The notes under the pieces were generated by a model. It was not told the origin of the DNA. It made no database searches and saw only the letters and a program-made list of their open reading frames with translations. Positions 45,679 through 56,596 of a DNA stretch of 64,000 bases are shown here, in pieces; position 1 is the first letter of the stretch; every line of letters begins with the position of its first letter. Position numbers and translations under genes: made by a program. The stretch comes from Tetraselmis striata (lineage: Eukaryota > Chlorophyta > Chlorodendrophyceae > Chlorodendrales > Chlorodendraceae): contig VCJN01003306.1 of NCBI GenBank assembly GCA_006384855.1, positions 1-64,000 of the forward strand. The letters are read 5' to 3'.

Positions 45679-46652
45679 GTTGAGATATCAAGCTCGAAAA
45701 AGACGCCGATCGGACTTGGATGTCATCATCTGGGATTTCAGAGCTGGTATACCCGTCTGAACCGGCCCGAGGACCACACCACAGGACTGTACGAGGTACT
45801 CACTGTACCAAAACACCCCTCCTGGTTCCGAGGAGAGGGAGGACCGGAAAGTCTGGGTAGAGATCCTATGACCTGAGCCATAGAAGCCGAATCATCCGCA
45901 CTTGAGCCTTGATGTAGGAGAATTTCTGGGAATTGATGATCGCGTCACCAGAAGCTACGAATTGGTCCTACCAGTACAACGGATACAGCGGAAGAACGAG
46001 AACCCATGAAATCTTGAAATGCTTCAAGAGGGAGTCAAACCCGGGTGTTTTGCCATACAGGCTCGCCACCTTAGCTCCAAAACCATGTTGAGATATCAAG
46101 CTCGAAAAAGATGCCGATCGGACTTGGATATCATCATCCGGTATTGTAGAGCTTGTATGTATACCCGTCTGAACCGGGCCGAGGACGACACCACAGGACT
46201 GTACGAGGTACTGTCCCAACACCCCTCCTGGTTCCGAGGAGAGGGAGGAGCGGAAGGTCTGGGTAGAGATCCAAGGACCTGAGCCATAGGAGCCGGAATC
46301 ATCCACACTTGAGCCTTGATGTAGGAGAATTTCTGGGAATTGATGATCGCATCACCGGCGGAAGCTACGAATTGGTCTCACACCGAATATAGCGGAAGAA
46401 GGAGAACCCGTGAAATCTTGAAATGCGTCAAGCGGGAGTCGAACCCGGGTCGTTTGCCATACAGGCTCGCCACCTTTGCTCCGAAACCATGTTGAGATAT
46501 CAAGCTCGAAAAAGATGCTGATCGGACTTGGATATCATCATCCGATATTGTAGAGCTTGTATTTATACCCGTCTGAACCGGGTCGAGGACCACACCACAT
46601 GACTGTACGAGGTACTGTCCCAACACCCCTCCTGGTTCCGAGGAGAGGGAGG
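45679..46652 (-). repeat. About 405-bp tandem repeat with tRNA-like / primer-binding-site-like core
   Basis: Units begin (plus strand) GTTGAGATATCAAGCTCG at about 45679, 46087 and 46491; the third is partial. Near each complete unit's high-coordinate end, the minus strand reads TGGTTTCGGAGCAAAGG, then a TGGCGAGCC A-box-like stretch, and then GGGTTCGACTCCC, a good Pol III B-box. The TGGTTTCGGAG stretch is what the 3' end of a tRNA (ending CTCCGAAACCA) would pair with, and it follows CAACA. The unit may be a tRNA-derived SINE array or LTR/primer-binding-site units of a retrotransposon. Confidence 0.7.
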
Positions 46653-47200
46653 ACTACTACTACGCGGGTCACGCTCGTAACGAAAGCGTCGCCCTCTAAG
46701 ATGGTGTAGCTCGCTGAACAAGCATCACACCACCGGTTCCGGTCAGGGCACTGCGGAGGAGCGACCATCAGCAAGCAGCCGACCAGGAAAGGCGGGTCTT
46801 GAGGTACGGAGTTTGGGTACGGGGAGGGTTGCCCGGTAGCGGCCTAGTCCGTGCGGCGGTTGATGCCGTAAACCGCGAGCTCATGGGCAGTCATGTGGCA
46901 GTGCCGGCTCCAGCAGACGACGCCCTTGTGCCTCTTGCTCGGGCTGCACAGAGAAATGTCGCAGTCCGGTCACTTATAGGACGTCCAACCCACATTGTCG
47001 TCGTCCATACGTCACATAGTGGAGCGGGCTTACTTGGTGGCGTTGTCGTTGCCGGGGCGTTTGCCGAGGTGCATGATGCTGTGAGGTGGCTCGTTGGTGA
47101 TGTCGGGCAATGCGCGCTGGGTCCTGCGAGTCGGCTCCACCTCCCCTGTCAGCCCGTTGTAGATCAAGGCCTTGCACATCAGGTCGGCGAAGTTGAAAAC
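46653..47200. other. Spacer, no gene seen
   Basis: Open frames on both strands are weak. A minus frame reading FNADL-like start and TNEPPHSIMHLGKRPGNDN (47170-47030) looks non-random, but I cannot place it. Confidence 0.35.
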
Positions 47201-47912
47201 GGCTGAATCTTTGAGTGGGTGGTGCCTCGGGAGGTGGTGCTTCAGGACGGCTGCTGCAACGTGGCGGCCACCGGAGGGCATCTGGAGGTGTTCATGTGGG
47301 CGCGGCCCCCGGATCGCCCGGATGACTGGGACCGTGGCATCATGCTCGGGGCTGTGGAAATGGTAACATGGAGGTGCTGCAGTGGCGGAGGGAGCATGGC
47401 TGCCTCTGGGCGGACATGACGTGCTTCTTTGCCTCCCCATCAAAGGGCACCTCGAGGCGCTGAAGTGGGCCAGAGGGCAGGGCTGCCCCTGGGGCGCGCA
47501 GGTGTGCATTTTGATGGCTTAGAAGCATGTGCCCATCTGGGAGTGGGTCCAACAGCAGCCATAGTGGCCCGCTTTCGTGGAGGAGTATTAGCACTGGCAT
47601 ATATCTTGCAAGCAGATGGTAAGCATCATGTCATCAACCACTCTGGTGAATAAGAATGAAGGCCACAGCAGCAACGGCAGCTACGTGTTGCCGTTCCGCA
47701 AGTGCCCACATTGCAAGCGAGCTCATGCGCAAAATGTACTACTTCTTGCCAAGACATTATTACTAGCACGTGCATGTCCATATAGACATGTTGCAAACCA
47801 AGCACTTGGGGCACGCGACATGGCTGTCTCGGGCGGTCCTTTGGTATCATACATACGTAATGAAAATATGCCTGTCTGTATATCAACATCTATAGAATGC
47901 CACTGTCTGTAA
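47200..47912 (+). pseudogene. Inverted copy of the ankyrin-gene remnant
   Basis: Plus-strand frames read GGHLEVFMWARPPD, MEVLQWRREHGCLW and GHLEALKWARGQGCPW (ankyrin helices), in different frames. From 47616 a single frame reads CPHCKRAHAQNVLLLAKTLL and SGGPLVSYIRNENMP, similar at protein level to the minus frame at 29880-29590. Order and orientation mirror locus A: ankyrin then, convergent, the VPS53 tail. Confidence 0.65.
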
Positions 47913-48261
47913 GGCTTCTGGTCACCTAATCGAGAGGCGATGATGCCCTCTGACTACCTACAGCTAAGGTCTCTCTCTCTCTCCCTCCCTCTACCCCTGC
48001 CTGGCATAGATCTATGCGCCGCCTACCCAGATGACGGTTCGGGCTGCAGATGGAATGTCAGAATGGCAATATCTGTCAGAATAGGGACAGCAGTCTGACC
48101 CCATGATACCCGAATGCTTCAGAGTTGCAATGAGAGCGACATAGCTCACCGCCAGAGTGGCATGTGTGAAGGGAGTCGATGGGAATGGGTCGGATCTGTG
48201 GCCCCTGCACCATCATACAACTCAATCGGGGCTCCACGCGGGTGATGTACAACCAAGCCGC

Positions 48262-48505
48262 CTACTGCTGCGGCTTCTTCTTGATTGGGGAGGGCGCGCC
48301 GGCGCCGGGCTGCCCGCCGGCAGGGTCGCGCGACGCAAAGGAGCCGATGCCAATAGAGCCGATGCTGAGCTTTATCTTATCGAGCACGTTTTTCTGGCCT
48401 TGTCGAAGATGTCGGAGGACATGCTCTTGGAGGACGCCGATTTTGAGGTTCTGCAGCGAAAAGTTGGCGCTGCCCGCGACGGCGACGGACGCGCGCACAC
48501 CGGGT
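48262..48505 (-). pseudogene. VPS53-tail duplicate C (inverted)
   Basis: The minus strand reads [11 protein letters not shown], then SFASRDPAGG and a KKKPQQ end with stop at 48262, matching the VPS53 C-terminus with a deletion or frame slip in the middle. The downstream sequence (48245-47640, minus) matches the VPS53 3' flank. Confidence 0.85.
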
Positions 48506-50178
48506 TCCGCTGCAGCTTTTGTGCGACCGTGCTGGCACAGTACCGCACTGCCGCCGGGTCGTCGGATTGGGAGAATGAGATTGGTGGACTGCGGCGACGC
48601 TTCACGACTCCCTGCCAGTCGATCGCATAATTCTTGCTATGAGAACCTGTTGGTGCGGCAGTCCCTTATAACTGGTTATCAAGTATACCAAAGCGAGGGC
48701 GAGGACGACATCGCTTTCTCTTAGGTACAGGGACTGGGTCTTCAAAGGACTGCATGCTGCGGGCATAGCCGACCCTATGCGGGTTCATGTAGTCGGGCCG
48801 TAAGGTATGTGACCTGCTGGTTCGGTCAGGAACAAATTTGTATTAATAATTAGTACTAGAACTAGACGTAACACTTTCAATTTCAATTTCAATGTCAATT
48901 CGGACCATAGCCCTCTACCACAACATTTGCCCTCTGGAAATCTGTCGCAGCTAGCGCCAACAACATCCACACGCTAGGCGGTGCCGCGGCAGAGTGACCA
49001 ACCCACAGTCTGTCATTACTACCAGTCATGCTCGGCTCATCGGCTGTTCTCAGCGCTGAGTATGGCGGCTAGCGCACCGTCCAAGGCACCCCTCCTACCG
49101 CTGGTAGTCAGGGCGGTTGCCACCCGCTGCCTGCGCATGCTCCGACACACTCTTCCGCACCTTGGCGCAGTCGTTGACAGGAAGGGCTTCCCCGACCATA
49201 TCTTTGAAACGGCTGCTGGCATGCTTGACTTCGGGTAGCGGTCGACTTAGGCTCGAACTAGGGAAGCGGCGCCTCCCCGACGGTGTGCATGGTCTTGTCG
49301 CGCACCATACTTGGCAAGCGGCACCGGCGCGCCAGCTCGTTGGGCTTAGCGCCATACAGCAGGTCTGCAAATTCACCCATACATTTTGATCAGTCAGATG
49401 CCGCAACATTCATCAAAAAACCGGGCTCGCGGGTCCGAAAAACTTTATGAATTGTTCCGCAGTCGGTATATCCGTGTGCGCTGGCAGTATTCATGGTGTA
49501 CTACATGTAGGCATATTTCGACGGAAACAGATATATTTCAAGATGAATGTAATGGTTCCTCTCCTCGCGAGCAGGGCGGGGAGATCAAAAACTATAATGA
49601 TAAACGCAAACCCATTCGGTATCAGTATCGTGGCTACAGTATCAGTATCGCGGTTACAGTTACAGTTCACATCTTCTGACCGCACAGCTAATTACCATCT
49701 CGCATCGAATTCCTCTCACAGTGCTCTCCTGTGAGGCCACTCTCGCCTGCTCTACCCCTTCGATAACCCCAAACCACTATAATACTGTCATCGTGTCACC
49801 GTTACCCTCTCCGTGGCGGTGGTATACTGCTGATGGGAGTTTCTGCGCATTGAAGCGCAACATGTCAGCGGCGTGCAAGGTCCGCCTTGATCATGCCGCG
49901 CGGCCCGGCCGCGATGATTGTGGTGCGCCACGAATGCCGAGTCCACATGTAGTTGCTTGCCCCAATACATGCACATGCCATGTCGTGCCGCCATCGGCAG
50001 CGGCATCGCCAAAGCGCTGAACGGGAACCGCGGAAAGGAAGGTAGCGCAGACGTGGACGCGGGGGAGCGGTGCGGGTGGCTGTGCTAATCGGAGCGGGCT
50101 CGTGGCCGGGTGGGCCGAAGGCATGGCATGTGCCGCAGGTGGGAGACAGTACCCCAACACGTGTTTGGGGCGGCTCTG
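48506..50178. other. Spacer, no gene seen
   Basis: Mixed composition with a short TTTCAA run (about 48869-48890). Frames at 49095-49409 overlap on both strands and resemble nothing known. Confidence 0.5.
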
Positions 50179-51752
50179 TCACGTGTCGCCGCGCCGCAGC
50201 CGGGCGGCCACCCAGCCGATGTAGACGACGTGGAAGAGTGCCCAAGAGGCAGCCAACGCGGCGCCGGCGTAGCGGTCCACCGCGCCCGCCGCGGCTGCGT
50301 CCTTCACCAGCGCGGATGCGGCCATCTGCACGGTCAGCAGGAACACGAGGGCGAAGCAGGCGCTGACGTAGAGGTCCAGCTTGGTGAAGTACGGCACTTT
50401 CGGCAGCATGTCCGCAACCACAAACTTGAAGGCCACCGCGGTGAGCAGGATGGTGAGCAGGATGCCGGCGCGGTCTGCAAACTCGGCGGCGGGCAAGCAG
50501 TAGGCAGTGACGGACAGCACAGTGATGAGGAACATGAGTCACAGGACGTTCTGCGAGTAGTAGGCGTGCTTCCGCCGGATGGGAATCTGAAACCCGAGGG
50601 CATCACCAGCACACAAAGGGGCAAAGTCAGCGGCTCTGCCTTGCCCATAGGGACGTTGAATGTAAGCGGGCCTAGGGATGCTACATGCCATTTGGAAATG
50701 TTGCAGGCTGGCTGTGAAGAAGGGAGGGAAGGAGGCGGCTCGGCGTATCGGAGGGTTTGCCTGGTAATGCATGGCGGAGCGGTCCTCCTCCACGTGACTC
50801 TCATCCACCTCCAGCTCTTGCGCAATGCTCCACTCCGGCAACGACACCTGCGCTGCGGATGTATTGGTGAAGGCCCTGGTTCCCGTTCCCCACCGGTGCG
50901 ATGGTAAATGGCAAATAGGGCGGGGGCCAACCGTGGGGGGGGACTCGCCTGACCCTCGATCAGCGTGAAGCCGCTGGCCGCAAAGGTCCGGCTGCGGTCG
51001 TTGCCCGAGTTCATACTGATCTTGACGGCCAGGCGCTGGCGGTCGAACGGGAAATCGTGCAGGTCGAAACTCTGCGACAGCGTGCCCGAGTACTTGTGCG
51101 ACAGCTCCAGCACGCCCGCGTCCACGTCCACCACCGCCAGGCGGCCCGCGTCAACCAGCTCCACGTCCACGCCGTTGATGATGCTAAGGTGCGGCACGCC
51201 CGCCTTGTACAGCGACTCCGTGTCCTCTCCGTAGTCCAGCTTGAAGCCGTTGCGCAGGGCACCGCCGGGGCCCAGGTGCTCTCTGATGCGCGCCACCAGC
51301 GCGGGGTCCGCCCACGCCATGAACACGCGGAAGCTGCAGTGAAAGTGCCCCTCGACGGTGTCAATAGACTTGAGCTCCCAGACCTTCAGCCCGATGGACA
51401 CCACGCGCGACGGGTTCTTCTGCGCCAGCGCCTTCCGGGCTGCCCCCTCTGCTCCATACCTTACAAGGCAGGGCCTGGTCGTCAAGGGGTTGCTGCAGAT
51501 ACGGGGCGGCCGGGGTGGAGGGGGGGGTCCCTGCCAGCATTAACACAGAAGCCTATAACCCGAGTGGCTTCCCTCGCACCTATTGTGCTTGTCGTTGATG
51601 GCCTTGTTCAGCTTGGTATCTTTACAGGCGTGGATCAGGTCCAAGGTGGGGTTGCCGCCCTTCGGCGGCGCCACGCGCACACTGGTCTCCGCGGTATCCG
51701 GGTGGACCGCATGGTGCATGCCGAACGCGGGGGTGCTCACATGCGCGATCAC
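50179..51752 (-). pseudogene. Cys-less pentameric ligand-gated ion channel gene with in-frame TGA
   Basis: Exons in transcript order: about 51752-51580 (5' end incomplete; preceded by an acceptor-like CGCAG), 51459-50949, 50847-50761 and 50586-50179. The extracellular beta domain ends in SFDLHDFPFDRQRLAVKI, the conserved loop of pLGICs without its two cysteines, as in prokaryotic members. Then come LPEWSI, pre-M1 IPIRRKHAYYSQNV, and M1 with MFLITVLSVTAYCL. M2 follows (DRAGILLTILLTAVAF), then LPKVPYFTKLDLYV, M3 and M4, ending RLRRGDT. A TGA (50541-50539) interrupts M1 between QNVL and LMFLI, with no splice site that removes it without removing M1. Otherwise the frame is clean. Nonsense allele, assembly error (TGG or CGA to TGA) or recoding are the options. 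Two donors read GC. Signal-peptide exon not found; a frame starting near 51998 is a weak candidate. Confidence 0.8.
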
Positions 51753-54036
51753 TGCGCCGGGGAACGCAGGGGGTGAACCTGCGAGGCAGCTATTGCTTTA
51801 CATCTGGAGTATTTCACAGACCCAGGCAGCCGACACGTTGCAGGAAACAGCACCTCTATCGACCCTCCGTCGGTCTGCAACCCTCAGAAGGAGCAGTTCT
51901 CTTTGCCTTGACGCGACTACATCTGTCGGCATTCTGTTGCGGAACGCGAGGAGCAGAAGGCACGAGGATGAAACGACCGCGGGGGCGCGCGCGTGCATAA
52001 CGACTCCTGTGTGCTGATGTTAATGATAACAGTAATATAAAAATGCTGCAGCGAACGAACAACTTGAAAAGTGATGTATAAATATAGCGTATAAACATAA
52101 ATATATGAGGCGCTGGTTTAGTGCAGCGCCGCCCGGCTGCCGAAGAGCAGTAACCGCGCCCAGAGTAGGGATACTGGTATATAACAAAAAATATAGTCGT
52201 AGTATTTGATTATGATATACTATATTATGTACAGATGACAATTGAATAATCCATACGCGACAACATGTACTTATTACAACCGGTCACACATCTTTGCTAT
52301 GTTGTTGTGATGGACAGGTCAATTATAGCTATGCCTGCTATGTGCCTGCTTCGCCTAGTGGCTAATAGTAATTGATACACACTTCTCGCAAAAATCATGC
52401 CATTGCAAGCACCCGTGATCGAGGGTACTGGTGCTGTGCTAGGGTGAATGCCCGCAACGTGACTTGTATGAAAGCGTAGGTGCGCTGGGCAGTTGTAATG
52501 TGGCCACATATCACTAGCAGTGCAGCCAATACGCAGGTGGTCGTCTGCAAGACTACAACAAACAGGATGTGGTTGGTTCGAATTGGTGCTTGACACGCCC
52601 ATGTATATGATTGACATGGACAACAACAAGTGTTTTTCTTCAATTATCCGCCACGGCCGCCGCAAATAGATGTAATTATGCACGCAATGCCTACACACAG
52701 TATGGCATGCTGCTCCTCAGCCACGTGCTTTGGGGTATGTGGTCAGCAACCAGGGTGCATATTTGACATGATCGGATTGCCTTACTTGTATTGGCTCCTC
52801 GACCTGCAGAAAGATGTGAACTAAAATTCACGGGAAACTCTGCTCCTTGCACGAGAAGCGGAGATTTAATAGTAAGATTACTCAAAGCAAATATAGTGTA
52901 AGTTTCTGAAAGCCCAGGACGACCACGCGGGTTACTGTACCCTTGGAATTGGCATGCTGAGTGCGCAAAAAGGCATCAATGCTTAAAACGCGCGAAGTTA
53001 CTACCCCCTTGACTGGGATATCAACCATTCGGCTCGTAGAGGTTGTGGCGAGCGAAATGGGGCATGTAATGGATCACTCCCACGACCGTGCTCGCAGCTG
53101 CGGGGACCTCTTGGTGGGTGTTAGAGCTCTACGCCGTGGCCGGTTAGCCACTATACTATTGGCTATAACCTCAGCAATGGGTCGCGCCGGGCGACATGTC
53201 CCACATGATCAGCATATGTCTACAGACTTGCACTCATGATTCGTCGGAGGCATCGATGAGCGGGGCGAGCCAGCCGTGCCCAGGCAGTCCATGGTGCAGG
53301 TGGTGTTAGGCTATAAGCATGATTACACGTGCAGTGGGATCGAAAACACTATGCATTTTATGTATGTGTGTGCGTGACTGAGTGTTCATCCTGATGACGC
53401 GTTGCTCTCGTACAATGGCGCTCGTCTAACTAGCGATGCACCTAGCAAAATTCATTGCCGGTCATTGATGTGCCGCCTGCAGTGTATTTTGCATCGACAG
53501 TAATGCGCATTGAATCGGACCGATTTCCGACGGTCGTGGCGGCGTGCGTTGCTTGGGCTCATGCGCACGAATGCATCGTATAGTCCAGAAGACAACACAT
53601 GTCCGCACATACATCGGCGAGCCGGATCGCGCATGCACTGGAACTTCATGTACAGCGGTGGCCGCACCCCCGACTTGTTGTTGCTCTCCCACTGCCACGA
53701 CCCGTGTATTCACCGCCTCTGCTGAAATTTCTAGGAGTTTCGCCCTTATTTATATTTGATAAAGAATGCCAAAATATACACTGGAATATAATGCTATCAT
53801 TTAATATCCAAGTAAAATTTACGCAAATATGATAATAAAAATACATTCCCCCCCTCCGAATGCCAAAGGGCCGTATTCGGAGGAAACAGTCAGTTTCTCA
53901 CAACACGCGCCGGAGGCGTGCATGGTTGCATACACGTGCGTGCAATGCTCCTTCACTAGGCAAAACGCGACATGGCGCATCGAGCGAGTACAAGAAGGTG
54001 AGAATGCAAGCAGTGGATTTCTACTACTCATAGTGT
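51753..54036. other. AT-richer spacer, no gene seen
   Basis: Composition shifts to AT-rich from about 52020. Possible upstream exon(s) of the channel gene may lie at 51790-52000. No repeats or coding signals stood out in 52000-53820. Confidence 0.5.
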
Positions 54037-55700
54037 GAATTACAAACAACGCTATTAACATATTCACCGCTAATAGCGGTACTAGGCGGTGATAAACACA
54101 AGCTGCTCGTGAGCGGCCCGCAATAACCCGCACGAGGCGGGACGGATGAGTGATGCGCGCCCTATTGAGAGTCCGGGCCACCCATGCACTACGTGAGTGC
54201 GAGGGTGATCCATGGCTGCGTTGTGTGGTTGCGGGGGCAACGGGATGGCGGACGAATCTACGCCGCCGGGCGCGGGATATGAGGCAGCGTGCACGCTCTC
54301 GAGCCGCCATCAGCACGCTCAACACACCGACGAGATCTCCAGCGATCAAGGCCTCCTCATGAGCTCGGGTGGTGCACCAGCAAATGTCCCCTGATGAGAG
54401 GCCGCCCCGATCCCCTGCCAAGCATGCGGTTCCACGCACCGTGCGGCGCACCCCCTTGCGAACCTCACCCACTGTGCCGAAGAATATGCCCGTATACTAT
54501 GACATGTCCACGATGTCTCGGAGTGCCCATGCTGTCTAGGCTCCGTGTCCAGCATCCCGCATTGCCAGCCCCCGTTGCATGTCGCCAAACATGGTGTGCT
54601 CGAACTGATCCATAGCCATGGCCCGGGGCAACTATAATGAGTAGTACGCCCCCCTTCATTGTAATTACGAGAGGTGTAATACCGTAATTACACACGTAAG
54701 GAAAAGTGCTCCACTCTGGCAAGCCTCGTATGACCGCATCGACATTCGTAAACACGAAGCTTTTTCCGACGTACTTCAATAGGACTATTCACGTGCTCCG
54801 GCAGCCTGGATATCAGCGTTCTAATCACACCCCCGACCTGTGGCCCAGGCACCGCAGGGCATAGGGCCTCAAGCTGGGGTGTATCGTACCCTCCGATACA
54901 GCTGGCCGCGCCCCCGACACGGCCCTGGCGCCCCCGCTCGTTAGTACGGGCGTACTTACCGCTGCCCGTGGAATTTCCGTAATTACACACGTAATTACAA
55001 TGAGGGGGGACGTACTACTCATCATAGCGGGGCAATGCAGTGTACTTGAATGCCCCGTTCCGCATGGTCTTGAACTCCAGTAGCGTGTCCTTCAAGCTCC
55101 AGGAATCATAGTTCCCGCCTCCTGGTAATACCGACATTAAACGATGGGTGGAAGAGTCAGCAGCTCTGCGTTTGGCACCAAAGCACCATATCCTTGAGTT
55201 CATCCCTGGGTCTATGCATTGTTGACCAGACGCACCGCCCACTGAAACAAGTCGCCCACCTCTCGGGGTACATGGTTGCCCAGATCGCGGACACAGTGAT
55301 CGCGAGGGGCGTCTGCGATAGCATCCGTCGTGATGCACACGCCCCTCAGCGTCGCCGGGTTCTCGGAGGTTCATGATGAGCGCATCGCCATGGAGGTCGA
55401 CAGTGACGGAATTGTGCTATGTCGAGGGCAAAATGATCTGTGGCCCCCAATCACTAGGGCTAGGACTGGGTTCGGCAAAAAGTACCCGGCAGCGACCTCC
55501 CTTAGCTTCTGTGGGGTCACGGCCGTCCTCGCGGTGGGGTTGGCCGCCGTTTACATTCCCGGCGTCATGTCGAGCTTGCCTAACAAGATCCGTTCCCTGC
55601 AGCCAAGTGACAGACTGCGCCGGGTTTCTTCTACTCGTACCTGCAAATTCCCTACTCGTATACCCTGTAGTGGCCGCGACGATGAGTAGTCGCTAGCAGG
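54037..55700 (-). mobile_element. Old copy 3 of the RT element, split by a TIR transposon
   Basis: Flanks 54037-54631 and 55028-55700 resemble the 3' third of the RT element at 58431-59600 with many substitutions, small indels and stops. The 3' end again begins GTGAATTACAAA on the plus strand. The TAGTCGCTA at 55687 lies at the outer edge of detectable similarity. Confidence 0.75.
54632..55027. mobile_element. 396-bp non-autonomous DNA transposon (MITE-like) with 8-bp target duplication
   Basis: Left end CTATAATGAGTAGTACG and right end, reversed, CTATGATGAGTAGTACG form an inverted repeat of about 37 bp that continues through a C run and TCATTGTAATTACG. The 8-bp CGGGGCAA occurs on both sides (54624-54631 and 55028-55035) where the homologous RT copies have it once. 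Subterminal GTAATTAC/CGTAATTAC motifs recur. An 8-bp duplication fits the hAT superfamily. It has no coding capacity. Confidence 0.9.
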
Positions 55701-56484
55701 ACTCGCGTATCGTTGACGACCTATTTGAACGTATGGGCGGTAGTAGTGGGTGCGTAGTATCGGTATGCAGGCACCTGTGCAGGTAGTTGTACCAGCACGC
55801 GCGCAGCAACGGCGCACATCACTCCGCTACTCGGTGCGCGCGCCGCCTCAACTTCGCCAATAATAATATCCCGTGGTAAGTGCAACGAAACATTATGGCT
55901 GCCTTCCTACTAGGGATACTGCGCTGCAGAACTCGTCGCACTTTGAAGTGCGAAGTGTGAACAGGTTGGCTCGCAGCGGACTGGGGGGGGGGGGGGGGGG
56001 GGGGGGGGTTGTCTGAAAAATAGTAAAGGCGAGTCGAGACTATAACCCGCTATTCCAAAACAAAATGGCCACTCATGGGCATCTCCAAACTAACAGTACA
56101 CGCGGTTGCGATGAATGCATACACGCCACGCTGCATGTGACGATAGTTCCTGCTAATGGATATAAGCGACGCAGCTGCTGAGTGATCTTACAGAGCCTGC
56201 TCGATAATGATAGAATGGATGCAGCCAGCATGACGATGAGGAGGGCGGGCAAGCAGCCCAGGGGCAGTGCAGCCCATGGTATTGTTCGTTCTGATATATG
56301 CCATACTTCAGTATGTTTTCATTGGAGTATCATGCGCCTGTCTCCTGCCTAAAACCTCCTGGATGCGGCATTACCAGATATCTAACGGTTTTCCGGATTT
56401 TTCGCTCGCCGATGGCGCCATACTCCACAGGCGCTATGTTCGTTCACCGAGCAGGCATCCGAATCACTGCCAGTATGTCAATGG
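55701..56484. other. Spacer with poly-G
   Basis: A G run of about 25 at 55984-56008; no gene recognised. Confidence 0.5.
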
Positions 56485-56489
56485 TTACA
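56485..56489 (-). terminator. Putative TGTAA poly(A) signal of the 154-aa gene
   Basis: TGTAA on the minus strand 108 bp past the stop codon at 56597. Confidence 0.4.
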
Positions 56490-56596
56490 CCTGCCAGCTG
56501 CAACAGCGACGATGCCATCGTCTCAGATGGCACTGTTTATTTTCAAATGGCCATTCCAGCCGGCTGTACCTACGGAGCGGATTCTGGCGGCACCAG

